Of a stretch of 62,098 nt of DNA, positions 9,487-17,559 are shown in pieces; the stretch's first letter is position 1; each line of letters begins with the position of its first letter. Both the position numbers and the translations under genes were made by a program. The DNA is from Oscillospiraceae bacterium (GTDB lineage Bacteria; Bacillota; Clostridia; Oscillospirales; Ruminococcaceae), in contig JAFZGF010000013.1 in the NCBI GenBank assembly GCA_017555565.1, forward strand, positions 1 through 62,098. The letters are read 5' to 3'. The notes under the pieces are model-generated. The model made no database searches, had not been told where the DNA came from, and worked only from the letters and a program-made list of their open reading frames with translations.

Positions 9487-9551
9487 TGGAGTAATCCGCC
9501 TTTCATTTATAATAGTAATTTTTTAGCAATTTTTTGTATCAAAAAATATGA

Positions 9552-10271
9552 TTACATTTTGATTGCTGCATCCAGTGCGATTTCCATCATATCGATGAAG
9601 CCTGTCTGTCTCTGTTCTGGTGTTGTTTCAGTTTTGTTAACGATAGAGTCAGAGATTGTCAGGATACAAGCTGCTTTTTTGCCCAGATGACGAGCGTTGG
9701 CAAACAGACCGAAAGATTCCATTTCTGCACACAGCAGGTCGTATTTAACAGGTTCTCTTTCGATGGAGTAGTCTGAATAGAAGTTGTCGGAAGACTGGAT
9801 GTAACCTTTCCAGTATTTTTTGCCCTGTTCTTCTGCAGCTGCTACCAGCAGAGCGTTCAGCTCAGCTGATGGTTCCTGTACGTCTTCTGTATAACCGAAT
9901 GCTTCTTTTGCATAGCTGGATGCACTGTAAGCGTGATCAACGATAACAACGTCAAACAGGTTAAGTTCTGGTTTGAAAGCGCCTGCAGAACCGATTCTTA
10001 CAACGTTTTCTACACCGTAAAATTTGAACAGTTCGTAGGAGTAGATACCGATGGATGGAATACCCATACCGGAACCCATAACAGAAACTTCTACGCCTTT
10101 CCATTTACCTGTGTAACCCAGCATACCACGAACTGTGTTGAAGCATTTTGCATCTTCCAGGAATGTTTCTGCGATCCATTTAGCTCTCAGTGGGTCACCT
10201 GGCATAAGAACTGTTTTTGCGATGTCGCCCACTTTTGCATGGTTGTGAGCAGTACCTTTAAATTCTGACAT
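9552..10271 (-). CDS. deoD: Purine-nucleoside phosphorylase, DeoD type (copy 2)
   Basis: A 239-residue paralogue of the downstream gene, identical at roughly four fifths of positions by eye and sharing every active-site segment (VLMPGDPLRAKW, NTVRGMLGYTG, AEMESFG, ISDSIV). The third motif reads MGSGMG where copy 1 and most family members have a histidine (HGMG). It is the promoter-proximal member of the pair. Both copies look intact, so this is a recent tandem duplication under selection rather than a decayed copy (inference). Cytosolic nucleoside salvage role. Confidence 0.94.
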   Translation of the reverse strand: MSEFKGTAHNHAKVGDIAKTVLMPGDPLRAKWIAETFLEDAKCFNTVRGMLGYTGKWKGVEVSVMGSGMGIPSIGIYSYELFKFYGVENVVRIGSAGAFKPELNLFDVVIVDHAYSASSYAKEAFGYTEDVQEPSAELNALLVAAAEEQGKKYWKGYIQSSDNFYSDYSIEREPVKYDLLCAEMESFGLFANARHLGKKAACILTISDSIVNKTETTPEQRQTGFIDMMEIALDAAIKM

Positions 10272-10309
10272 AATAATTTTACCACCTTTTCCGGCCTAAA
10301 AGCCTATTA

Positions 10310-10338
10310 TTAATACTATTTTAGCATATAATTGTAAA
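10310..10338 (-). promoter_or_regulatory. Promoter for the deoD pair
   Basis: TTTACA, 17 bases, TATTAA on the minus strand, 39 bases before the copy 2 start codon. Confidence 0.5.
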
Positions 10339-10395
10339 AATTAAAATAGATTGCTGTAACAAAAACTATGGTTTATATTGGTTATTTTGACATAT

Positions 10396-10427
10396 AAAAC
10401 CGGCTTTATGCAAAGTCCGGTTTTTTA
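10396..10427 (-). terminator. Terminator of the ligase gene
   Basis: Stem AAAACCGG/CCGGTTTT extended by CTTT/AAAG, T-rich on the minus-strand exit side, six bases past the stop at 10433. Confidence 0.84.
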
Positions 10428-10432
10428 TTATA

Positions 10433-11807
10433 CTATTTTGTATTCTGCATATTTACTATGTGTTTGAACTTGCCGCTGTTTTCATCCTGCTGTGGTAAAC
10501 TGTCAGCAAGGGTAATGGATAAACTGTGTATACCCTGGACGGCCAGGTAATCTTTAAGTGCAGTTTTTGCTTCTTCAAAGGCCTTTGTTCTGTCTTCACC
10601 GTCTTTGGTTTCAATGCGCAGTTCCACTTTGTTTTGGTTATATACAAGTACCTGAAAACGGCGCAGACTGTGTATTTCCTTTAAAGTTGCATAAACAGCC
10701 AAAGGTGGAATTTTAATTATTTTTCCATCTTCAATAAAACTGGTTACATCGTCTGTACGGCCTTCAAGTTCTATCCAGGGGGATGGATTACCGCAGCCAC
10801 AGTCTTCGTGGTGCATTATCACTCGGTCGGTCACTTCATAACGGATAAAAGGCTGTGTGTAGTTGTACAGATTGGTAAGATAAATTTTATCAGACAGCAC
10901 TCCGTCAGCCACGGGATTGCCATCCTTGTCCACAGGCTCCACAATCAGCCAGTCGTCGTTTATATGAAAATGCTGGTTTGTGCATTCGCAGGCAACTGTG
11001 CCGCCTTCAGTGCAGGAATAGCTGGTCTGTACATAGCAGTTGAAGGTTTCTGCCAGTCTTTTGCGCAGATCGTCAGACAGATATTCTCCACCTGTCATAA
11101 TCAGAACAGGGGAGATATTCAGCCTGCCTTCATTTACTTCATCAATCAGCAGTTCCAGGTTTGATGGGTAGCCCCCCCAGCATTGCAGGCTGGAAATCAT
11201 TCAGCTGTTTTACTATTGTGTCGATAGGGTACAGCGCACTGGAAACAGCAACCTGTTTTTTCTTCCAGGGCATTGTCTTCAGTTTATTGCGCACACTGCT
11301 GTTAGCCAGATAAAATCCGCCATCAGCAAAAACACCTATGGTTTTACCTTTTTTCTTTGCAAAGGCTATCAGGTCCTGCTTTCTTGCAAAACTTCTGCAG
11401 GCGGAAATACCACCCATAATATTGTTGGCATTTTTGTCCACCACAGCCACCAACGGATTACCGGTAGAGCCGGAAGTAGTGAATACCATATACTCTTTGT
11501 TGTAAAAACTGCCTATGTTTGATGTGTCTTCCATAAACCTTTCCACATCCGCCAGCTTCAGACCGCGGTCACATACCCAGTTGTCCCAGTTTTCCATAAG
11601 GGATTTTTTATCAGTAACCGGCAAATCAGAAAGAGAGAAATTGTGGGGCACATCCTTGTACAGTTGGTTGTAATAAGGGCTGTTGTTTCTTGCATGGTTT
11701 ACAACATCCTTCAGCCTGTCTGAACGCAATTTTTCCCTTTGCGTGCTGTTCGTTTTTTTATAATCCATACAAAGCTTCATTGCTTTGAAAATGCCTGTTT
11801 TTTTCAT
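10433..11807 (-). pseudogene. CapK/PaaK-like adenylate-forming ligase, split by a frameshift in a G7 run
   Basis: Two reading frames (11142-11807 and 10433-about 11178) encode consecutive halves of one phenylacetate-CoA-ligase/CapK-like protein. The first half has the AMP-binding loop FTTSGSTGNP; the second has MTGGEYLS, TSYSCTEGG and a C-terminal adenylate-forming subdomain. The break is a run of seven G on the coding strand (positions 11172-11178): with six G the text reads MLGGYPSNLELL and the frame is continuous at 457 residues, normal for the family. It may be a sequencing error, a decayed gene or a phase-variable switch. AAGAGG precedes the ATG at 11807. Its neighbour is a glycosyltransferase, so a surface-glycan role is possible. 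Confidence 0.85.
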
Positions 11808-11883
11808 ACATACCTCTTGAAACAGAGAAAAACTTATCAATAAAAGAATACCATACAGCAATATCAAGGTCAATGTACCATAA

Positions 11884-11918
11884 ATTAAAACACCACAGCA
11901 ATTGCAGTTGCTGTGGTG
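11884..11918 (-). terminator. Likely terminator downstream of the glycosyltransferase
   Basis: Perfect 11-bp stem CACCACAGCAA/TTGCTGTGGTG; on the minus strand it is followed by TTTTAATTT. It would end transcripts coming from the glycosyltransferase before the ligase start. Confidence 0.55.
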
Positions 11919-11991
11919 CAGTATTGTATACAGACAACCACCAGCTAAGCAGGTGAAAAATGCTTTAGCTTCAAGCATTAAGCGAAGCGAA

Positions 11992-12109
11992 ATGTCATTC
12001 CGAGCATAAGCGAGGAATCTTTGCAATTAAAGAAACATAAAAATAATTGCTCTACAGAAAGCTGTAGAGCAAAGATTCTTCGACTCGTTACACTCGCTCA
12101 GAATGACAT
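11992..12109. repeat. MITE-like imperfect inverted repeat
   Basis: Arms ATGTCATTC...AATCTTTGC (11992-12024) and GCAAAGATT...GAATGACAT (12069-12109) are inverted copies with interruptions, and the centre holds a perfect hairpin GCTCTACAG-AAAG-CTGTAGAGC (12049-12070). The GCAAAGATTCTTC piece recurs at 27196-27208. Confidence 0.65.
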
Positions 12110-12241
12110 ATACCACTTTAGTGGTTGCAGTGCGCGTAATGCAGTTGATGGATTTTCAACACCTCTTGAGAGGTGAGTCAGTAGTACGCCCTTATAGGGC
12201 TTGTGCATACCACCAGCTTGCTGGTGGTTTTGATTAAATTA

Positions 12242-13261
12242 TCAGTTGAAAGCGAAGATTTTCTGCGCCACTCCGTATATTGCAAGAATGGCTTTCTGGC
12301 CTGTTTTGCTTTTCAGCTGCATCATTCTGCCCATAACAGAACGTTTTACAGCTTTGAACAGGTTGATGTCTTTGTCTTTCATATATTGCCACATTTCATC
12401 TTTCTGGGCCAGGTGTTCCTTTGTGCCGGATTTGATGCACAGTACAGTTGAAACTGTAGAAATCATTGTAAGATACTTGATCATATACCGACGGCATTTT
12501 TCTTCTTCCACAGCCATCACATCACAGCAGTCGATCATCAGTCTGTTTACGCGCAGCTGCTGGTCCATACGGCCTATCATTATTTTTTCATTTACAGACT
12601 GATCCTGGCGGCCGATAAAGTATCGGTACAGGTCAATGTCCACATAGTACATTGTTTTTACATATGGCAGCGGCTGATATACAAACAGGTTGTCCACGTA
12701 GAATGTGTGTTTTGGCAACACCAATTTGCAGTCCAGCAGCATCTGTCTGCGGTAGATTACACTGTGCATAAGAATATTCTGGTGTGGCAGGAAATGCTTT
12801 GTATCACTCCAGCCGAATACTCTGTCTGTTGGCATTACATTTGTATATCGGATAACGCTCTGCTTGTTTTCGCTCACTTTTTCATATACGTAGTTGGTGA
12901 TAAACATATCAACTACAGTGCCTTCAGCATACAGTTTTTTCAGCGTTTGGGCAACTTTCAGCAGGCTGTCAGTGTCAAACCAGTCGTCACTGTCCAGCAC
13001 TTTGTAATACAGTCCGGTGGCATTTGCCAGCCCGGTGTTTACAGCCTGACCATGACCGCCGTTTTCCTGGTGTACACATTTTACAATGCCAGGATACTGG
13101 GTTTCATATGCTTTGCCTATTTCCAGAGTGTTATCTTTCTGTGAACCATCATCTACCACAATTATTTCAATATCATCCCCCAGTACAAGACAACTTTCTA
13201 TAGCTTTTGCCATATATTCTGCTGAATTATAACAAGGGATACCTACTGACAGTAATTTCAT
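12242..13261 (-). CDS. Family 2 glycosyltransferase
   Basis: A 339-residue GT-A fold enzyme. The nucleotide-sugar part is clear in the first 110 residues: LLSVGIPCYNSAEYM, IEIIVVDDGSQKDN, ENGGHGQAVNTGL and the metal-binding VLDSDDW. The C-terminal 200 residues are less conserved and end in a basic, weakly hydrophobic tail (QKAILAIYGVAQKIFAFN), suggesting peripheral membrane attachment. It would transfer a sugar to a polysaccharide or lipid acceptor. The start at 13261 has AAGGA 9 bases upstream; a frame from 13297 adds 12 residues without a site. It lies upstream of the broken ligase on the same strand. Confidence 0.9.
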   Translation of the reverse strand: MKLLSVGIPCYNSAEYMAKAIESCLVLGDDIEIIVVDDGSQKDNTLEIGKAYETQYPGIVKCVHQENGGHGQAVNTGLANATGLYYKVLDSDDWFDTDSLLKVAQTLKKLYAEGTVVDMFITNYVYEKVSENKQSVIRYTNVMPTDRVFGWSDTKHFLPHQNILMHSVIYRRQMLLDCKLVLPKHTFYVDNLFVYQPLPYVKTMYYVDIDLYRYFIGRQDQSVNEKIMIGRMDQQLRVNRLMIDCCDVMAVEEEKCRRYMIKYLTMISTVSTVLCIKSGTKEHLAQKDEMWQYMKDKDINLFKAVKRSVMGRMMQLKSKTGQKAILAIYGVAQKIFAFN

Positions 13262-13355
13262 TTCAATAAATCCTTTTGAATTATTTGTTGTAAACATTAT
13301 AACACAAACTTTGGTGAGTTGTCTGTTAGTTTTGTGAAATTTAAGGAATTTTTAA

Positions 13356-13943
13356 TTAAAATATGTTTGTTACAAAAATTTCAATGCCAATAAAAATCAG
13401 AATTACACCACCCAGCACACCTGCTTTGCCAGCCAGTTTTGTGCCGAATTTTTTGCCGATGGCAATGCCGCCAAAGCAGATGAAAAATGTAACAACTGCA
13501 ATCAGCAGTGCAGCTACAACAGCCATAAGCAGGTTATACTCTGCAATGGTGAAACCTACGGAAAGAGCATCGATAGATGTGGCAATACCCTGCACGATAA
13601 GCTGTTTAAAATCCACATCACCACAACATTCTTCACCTTCGCCACAGCCACACAGGCAGTCTTTCAGCATATTGCCACCGATATAGCACAGCAGAATCAG
13701 TGCAATCCAAGGAATAAGTTTTTCAAAGGCGGTAAAATACTGCATAACTGTATGTACACAAACCCAACCTATAAGAGGCATAGCCCCCTGAAAACCTGCG
13801 AATATACCTGCCATAGTCAGCATTCTGCCGGTTTTCATTCTTGGTTCATTCAGACCATTGGCCAGAGAAACAGAAAAAGCGTCCATAGCCAGACCAATGC
13901 CCAGCATAATGCTGTTGAAAAAGAATACAAAGTTCCATTCCAT
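13356..13943 (-). CDS. mntP: Manganese efflux pump MntP
   Basis: A 195-residue, six-helix membrane protein of the MntP (DUF204) family, exporting Mn2+. The paired Asp motifs that form the ion path are present: GIGLAMDAFSVSLANG in the first repeat and GIATSIDALSVGFT in the second. A Cys-rich cytosolic loop (CLCGCGEGEECCGD) lies between the repeats and may bind metal (inference). The ATG at 13943 has GGAGG 9 bases before it; a longer frame to 13985 would read into the riboswitch terminator. Expression should be controlled by the yybP-ykoY element directly upstream, which fits the function. Confidence 0.94.
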   Translation of the reverse strand: MEWNFVFFFNSIMLGIGLAMDAFSVSLANGLNEPRMKTGRMLTMAGIFAGFQGAMPLIGWVCVHTVMQYFTAFEKLIPWIALILLCYIGGNMLKDCLCGCGEGEECCGDVDFKQLIVQGIATSIDALSVGFTIAEYNLLMAVVAALLIAVVTFFICFGGIAIGKKFGTKLAGKAGVLGGVILIFIGIEIFVTNIF

Positions 13944-13965
13944 ATAAAAAATCCTCCAAATTGTA

Positions 13966-13996
13966 TAAAAAAACGGGTATGGCACGCCATACCCGG
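13966..13996 (-). terminator. Riboswitch expression-platform terminator of mntP
   Basis: Perfect 10-bp stem CGGGTATGGC/GCCATACCCG followed on the minus strand by seven T. It sits between the aptamer and the mntP ribosome site, so mntP is reached only when this hairpin is prevented from forming. Confidence 0.85.
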
Positions 13997-14010
13997 TACT
14001 TATCTACAAA

Positions 14011-14127
14011 AAAGGGCAGACCAGTGCATAGCAATGCTAATACACATAAGTCTCGCAATTTAAAACAAGCCAGGTCAGAAACCAGTATGTTGACTTGCTA
14101 CGCACAGCGCTTGCTACTCCCTTATCC
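14011..14127 (-). promoter_or_regulatory. yybP-ykoY manganese riboswitch
   Basis: Read on the minus strand, the element has the conserved AAGGGAGTAGC opening, GTCAACATACTGG in one arm and GAGACTTATGT in the other, and closes with GCCCTTTTTT pairing to the opening AAGGG. These are the landmark segments of the yybP-ykoY aptamer, which binds Mn2+ between two L1/L3 loops. It is followed by an intrinsic terminator and then by mntP, the commonest regulon member. Confidence 0.9.
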
Positions 14128-14195
14128 ATATCAAAAAGATTATATCATAAAAATTGGTAAAGTCAAACAGAAAATAGCGTATACAACAGTATATT

Positions 14196-14318
14196 CTACA
14201 TTTCTTCCCTATATCCCGGAGGAGTGGATGTGTTCCAGTTGCTGCCTTCAGGTTTTACAGGTTTTTCCTGCTTTGGTTCTTTTACGGTTTCAGGTTTGTT
14301 TGGGATTTCTTTCATCAT
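14196..14318 (-). CDS. Putative 40-residue Pro/Glu/Lys-rich protein
   Basis: A small reading frame with double ATG start, AAGGAG 15 bases upstream of the first ATG (also usable by an ATG three codons earlier in another frame, giving only 11 residues). The first 26 residues alternate K, E and P (KPETVKEPKQEKPVKPEG), and the tail NWNTSTPPGYREEM is distinct. No transmembrane part or signal is present. It lies between the mntP riboswitch and the divergent SDR gene. I do not recognise it; the biased composition and acceptable start make a real small gene more likely than chance, but not certain. Confidence 0.5.
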   Translation of the reverse strand: MMKEIPNKPETVKEPKQEKPVKPEGSNWNTSTPPGYREEM

Positions 14319-14375
14319 AGGGCATAACTCCTTAAATCAATATTCCTGTATCCATTATAACAGAAAATATATGGC

Positions 14376-14404
14376 TTGTAAAATATGAAGATAGGTAGTA
14401 TAAT
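14376..14404 (+). promoter_or_regulatory. Promoter for the SDR gene
   Basis: TTGTAA, 17 bases, TATAAT, 34 bases before the start codon. Confidence 0.72.
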
Positions 14405-14438
14405 ATGGATAAATAATTATCGAATAAGGAGAAGCAAT

Positions 14439-15230
14439 ATGAAACTCAAAGATAAAGTAGCAATAGTAACCGGCGGTGCAATGGGCAACGGTCTGGGTAT
14501 CGTAAAAGTATTTCTTAAATACGGCGCAAAAGTAGCAATTTTTGACTACAGCGAAAAAGTATACGAAACAGTAAAAGAACTGTCTGACCAGGGCTATGAT
14601 GTAAGCGGTTATCTGTGCGATGTACGCGACAACGATATGATTAAAAAATGTGTTGCTGACGTTATGGAAAAATACGGCACAATAGATGTGCTGGTAAACA
14701 ATGCAGGCATCGCCTGGCTGGACAGCTTTATGAACACAGACGACAAACTGCGTGACGCACATTTTGACATCAATATCAAAGGCTGCTGGAATATGTGCAA
14801 AGCTGTTTGCCCAGTAATGATGGAAAACAAAAAAGGTGCAATTGTCAATCTGTCCAGCGTAACAGGTCCTATGGTTGCAGACCCTGGCGAAGTGGCATAT
14901 GCCACAACAAAAGCCGCACTTATGGGCTTTACAAAAGGTCTGGCTGCTGAAATGGTACACCATGGTATCAGAGTAAATGCAATTCAGCCAGGTTATATTA
15001 TGACCCCTATGGTTGAAGGTATTGCCAACGCTTCAGACGCTGCAAATCCGGACAGCGTTATTGAAGGCATCCGCGCAGGCATCCCAATGGGCAGACTGGG
15101 TGATATTGAAGAACTGGGCGAACTGGCTGCATTCCTGGCTTCTGATGAATCCAGCTATATCACAGCCCAGGGCATTGTAATCGATGGCGGCAGCACACTG
15201 CCAGAAACAATGAGCGTAGGCGTAAACTGA
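14439..15230 (+). CDS. SDR-family oxidoreductase
   Basis: A 263-residue classical short-chain dehydrogenase/reductase. The Rossmann glycine motif is TGGAMGNGLG near residue 11, the structural NNAG is present, and the catalytic triad/tetrad is Ser near 141 (NLSSVTG), Tyr154 and Lys158 (Y-A-T-T-K). The C-terminus IVIDGGSTLPE is the usual FabG-like ending. Acidic residue D37 after the second strand suggests NAD(H) preference (inference). Substrate is unknown. The ATG at 14439 has AAGGAG 8 bases upstream. It is monocistronic with own promoter and terminator. Confidence 0.93.
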   Translation: MKLKDKVAIVTGGAMGNGLGIVKVFLKYGAKVAIFDYSEKVYETVKELSDQGYDVSGYLCDVRDNDMIKKCVADVMEKYGTIDVLVNNAGIAWLDSFMNTDDKLRDAHFDINIKGCWNMCKAVCPVMMENKKGAIVNLSSVTGPMVADPGEVAYATTKAALMGFTKGLAAEMVHHGIRVNAIQPGYIMTPMVEGIANASDAANPDSVIEGIRAGIPMGRLGDIEELGELAAFLASDESSYITAQGIVIDGGSTLPETMSVGVN

Positions 15231-15269
15231 TACTGTATCAGTGTTTGATATTCAATTATCATAATTTTT

Positions 15270-15300
15270 CACCTCCCCTGCAAGATGGGGAGGTTTTTTA
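15270..15300 (+). terminator. Terminator of the SDR gene
   Basis: Stem ACCTCCCC/GGGGAGGT with an 8-base loop followed by TTTTTTA. Confidence 0.88.
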
Positions 15301-15338
15301 TTGGGCAAAGTAAACAACTTTTAGTCAGCCGTTTTTAA

Positions 15339-15367
15339 TTGCTTTATATCCGATTTTATCGTACAAT
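15339..15367 (+). promoter_or_regulatory. Promoter for the S9 peptidase
   Basis: TTGCTT, 17 bases, TACAAT, 40 bases before the start codon. Confidence 0.55.
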
Positions 15368-15407
15368 GAAACTAAATTTAACCGTACAAATTATATGGAG
15401 GTATAAA

Positions 15408-17399
15408 ATGAAAAAACTGGCTCTTACAGATTTTTATAACTACACATTCCTTTCCGGCCTCACTTTTTCACCGGATAAAAGCAAAGCTTTGCTGATGACA
15501 AAGAAATGCGACAAAGAAAACAACGGCTACAAAAGTAATTTGTGGCTGTTTACACCTGCTGACAAAAAGGTGAAACCTCTTACAAGCGCAGGTGATGTAG
15601 GTAATTTCACCTGGCTGAATGACGAAGAAATCATCTTTACAGCTATGCGTGACCCTGCGCTTAAAAACAAAGTTGCCGCAGGCGAAACCTGGACATCTGT
15701 TTACAAGCTGGCTCTTGGTGGTGGCGAAGCTGAGGAATACTTCCGCCTGCCAGAAATCGTTACAGGCATCAAAGTACTGGACGATGAAAACTTTGTGCTG
15801 ACAATCAGCAACAATTCAAACAGACCTGACATTGAATCAATGGAAGGTGACGAAAAGGCAAAAGCACTGGCAAAACAGAAAGCAGACAAAGACTATGAAG
15901 TTGTGGACGAACTGCCATTCTGGGGCAATGGTATGGGATTTACCAACGGCAAACGCAGTGAAATCCACCTGTTCAACAAAAATGAAGGCAAGCTGAAACC
16001 TGTTTCTGTTTATCCGCTGTCTTCCCGTGTTGCAGATGTTAAAGACGGCAAAATTCTGTACATCGTTTCAGATTTTGTAAAAGGTCTTGCAGCCCGCAAA
16101 AACAGTCTGTGGCTGTATGACATTGAAAAAGGTGAAAACGAAAAACTGGTTGCCAAAGACAAGTGGGCCATCCGCAATGCAGGATTTACAGGTGTGGACA
16201 AAATCTTTGTGCAGGCAACTGACAATGCAAAACACGGTATGAACGAAAACGCGCTGATTTATCTGCTGGAAGATGGCGAAATGACACCTTGGTGTTCTGA
16301 CGATATTTCCTGGGGTTCCAGCGTAGGCAGCGACTGCCGTCTTGGTGGTGGCAAATCTCTGTACAGTTGCGAACACGGCGTAGCCTTTATTACCACAGAA
16401 AGATTCAATTCTGTTATCAATACACTTACACTGGCTGGCAAACGTGAAATCCTGCCAATGAAAAATGGTTCTGTTGACTGTTTCGACAAAGGCGGCGACG
16501 GTGTGCTGTACTTTATCGGTATGCGTGACAACAAACTGCAGGAACTGTACAGCTACAAAAACGGCGTGGAAGAAAAACTGACTTCTTTCAACGACGCTGC
16601 TTATGAAGATGTTTCTACAGTTGTGCCAGACTATTTCACATATGAAAACGATGGCGTTGAGCTGGACGGCTGGGTGCTGAAACCTGTTGATTTTGATGAA
16701 AATAAAAAATATCCTGCAATTTTTGATATCCACGGCGGTCCAAAAACTGTATTTGGTGATGTAATTTATCACGAAATGCAGGTATGGGCAAATATGGGTT
16801 ACTTTGTATTCTTCACAAACCCACGCGGCGGTGATGGCAGAGGCAATGAATTTGCAGATATCCGCGGCAGATATGGCAAAGAAGACTACTCCGATCTGAT
16901 GAAGTTCACAGATGTTGTTCTGGAAAAATATCCACAGATTGACAAAGAAAAAGTAGGCGTTACAGGCGGTAGCTACGGCGGCTTTATGACAAACTGGATT
17001 ATCGGTCATACAGACAGATTTGCAGCAGCTGCCAGCCAGAGAAGTATTTCCAACTGGGTTTCCATGGCTTATATCAGCGACATCGGCTACTATTTCGCCG
17101 AAGACCAGGTGGCTTCAACTCCTTGGACTGATATGAATCTGATGTGGGAACAGTCACCGCTGAAATACGCAGACAAAGTGGTTACACCAACTCTGTTTAT
17201 CCACTCTGACGAAGACTACCGTTGCCCAATCGCAGAAGGCTGGCAGATGTTCAGCGCGCTGAAATATCACGGCATCGAATCCCGTCTGTGTATGTTCAAA
17301 GGCGAAAACCACGAACTGTCCCGCGGCGGCAAGCCACTGCACAGACAGCGCCGTCTGGACGAAATTACAGACTGGTTTGAAAAATATCTGAAAAACTAG
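15408..17399 (+). CDS. S9-family serine peptidase (acylaminoacyl-peptidase/prolyl oligopeptidase-like)
   Basis: A 663-residue cytosolic peptidase with an N-terminal beta-propeller (about residues 1-400) that gates access and a C-terminal alpha/beta hydrolase domain. The nucleophile Ser522 sits in GGSYGGF, with Asp601 in HSDEDYR and His635 in GENHELSRGG completing the triad; the oxyanion segment is FDIHGGPK. The GGSYGGF and SRGGKP endings fit the S9C branch. No signal peptide is present. It should trim N-acylated or short peptides. GGAGG precedes the ATG at 15408; an upstream ATG at 15339 falls in the promoter. Confidence 0.94.
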   Translation: MKKLALTDFYNYTFLSGLTFSPDKSKALLMTKKCDKENNGYKSNLWLFTPADKKVKPLTSAGDVGNFTWLNDEEIIFTAMRDPALKNKVAAGETWTSVYKLALGGGEAEEYFRLPEIVTGIKVLDDENFVLTISNNSNRPDIESMEGDEKAKALAKQKADKDYEVVDELPFWGNGMGFTNGKRSEIHLFNKNEGKLKPVSVYPLSSRVADVKDGKILYIVSDFVKGLAARKNSLWLYDIEKGENEKLVAKDKWAIRNAGFTGVDKIFVQATDNAKHGMNENALIYLLEDGEMTPWCSDDISWGSSVGSDCRLGGGKSLYSCEHGVAFITTERFNSVINTLTLAGKREILPMKNGSVDCFDKGGDGVLYFIGMRDNKLQELYSYKNGVEEKLTSFNDAAYEDVSTVVPDYFTYENDGVELDGWVLKPVDFDENKKYPAIFDIHGGPKTVFGDVIYHEMQVWANMGYFVFFTNPRGGDGRGNEFADIRGRYGKEDYSDLMKFTDVVLEKYPQIDKEKVGVTGGSYGGFMTNWIIGHTDRFAAAASQRSISNWVSMAYISDIGYYFAEDQVASTPWTDMNLMWEQSPLKYADKVVTPTLFIHSDEDYRCPIAEGWQMFSALKYHGIESRLCMFKGENHELSRGGKPLHRQRRLDEITDWFEKYLKN

Positions 17400-17463
17400 T
17401 TCAGATACAAACAGATAAATTTATATTTAATTAAATACTGTTTTATCCATTTAAATTAAAACA

Positions 17464-17500
17464 AAAACCTTTCAATTCCTTGCAATTGAAAGGTTTTTTA
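17464..17500 (+). terminator. Terminator of the S9 peptidase gene
   Basis: Perfect 14-bp stem AAAACCTTTCAATT/AATTGAAAGGTTTT with a 6-base loop and a run of T. Confidence 0.9.
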
Positions 17501-17529
17501 TTGACAAAGGTAGATTGATGTTTTAAAAT
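17501..17529 (+). promoter_or_regulatory. Promoter for glpP
   Basis: TTGACA, 17 bases, TAAAAT, immediately after the preceding terminator and 31 bases before the glpP start. Confidence 0.78.
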
Positions 17530-17559
17530 ATAGGGTAGTGATTTTTCGGGAGGGTTTAT

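Larger units (their letters stand above)
11808..12241. repeat. 434-bp intergenic patch of nested palindromes
   Basis: No protein gene is supported here. The patch contains a 11-bp-stem hairpin (11891-11918), an imperfect inverted repeat (11992-12109) and four smaller hairpins: ACCAC/GTGGT (12112-12125), CACCTC/GAGGTG (12160-12175), GCCC/GGGC (12188-12200) and ACCACCAGC/GCTGGTGGT (12209-12228). The density of palindromes is typical of mobile intergenic repeats. Confidence 0.7.

Noticed and set aside
11808-12026. N-terminal extension of the CapK-like ligase
   Set aside because: Would translate through the palindromic repeat; a ribosome site and normal N-terminus exist at 11807.
13961-14320. 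119-codon plus-strand frame over the riboswitch
   Set aside because: Overlaps the yybP-ykoY element and its terminator; no start signal.
16068-17009. Antisense 313-codon frame within the S9 peptidase
   Set aside because: Shadow frame with no start signal; the sense frame has all catalytic residues.
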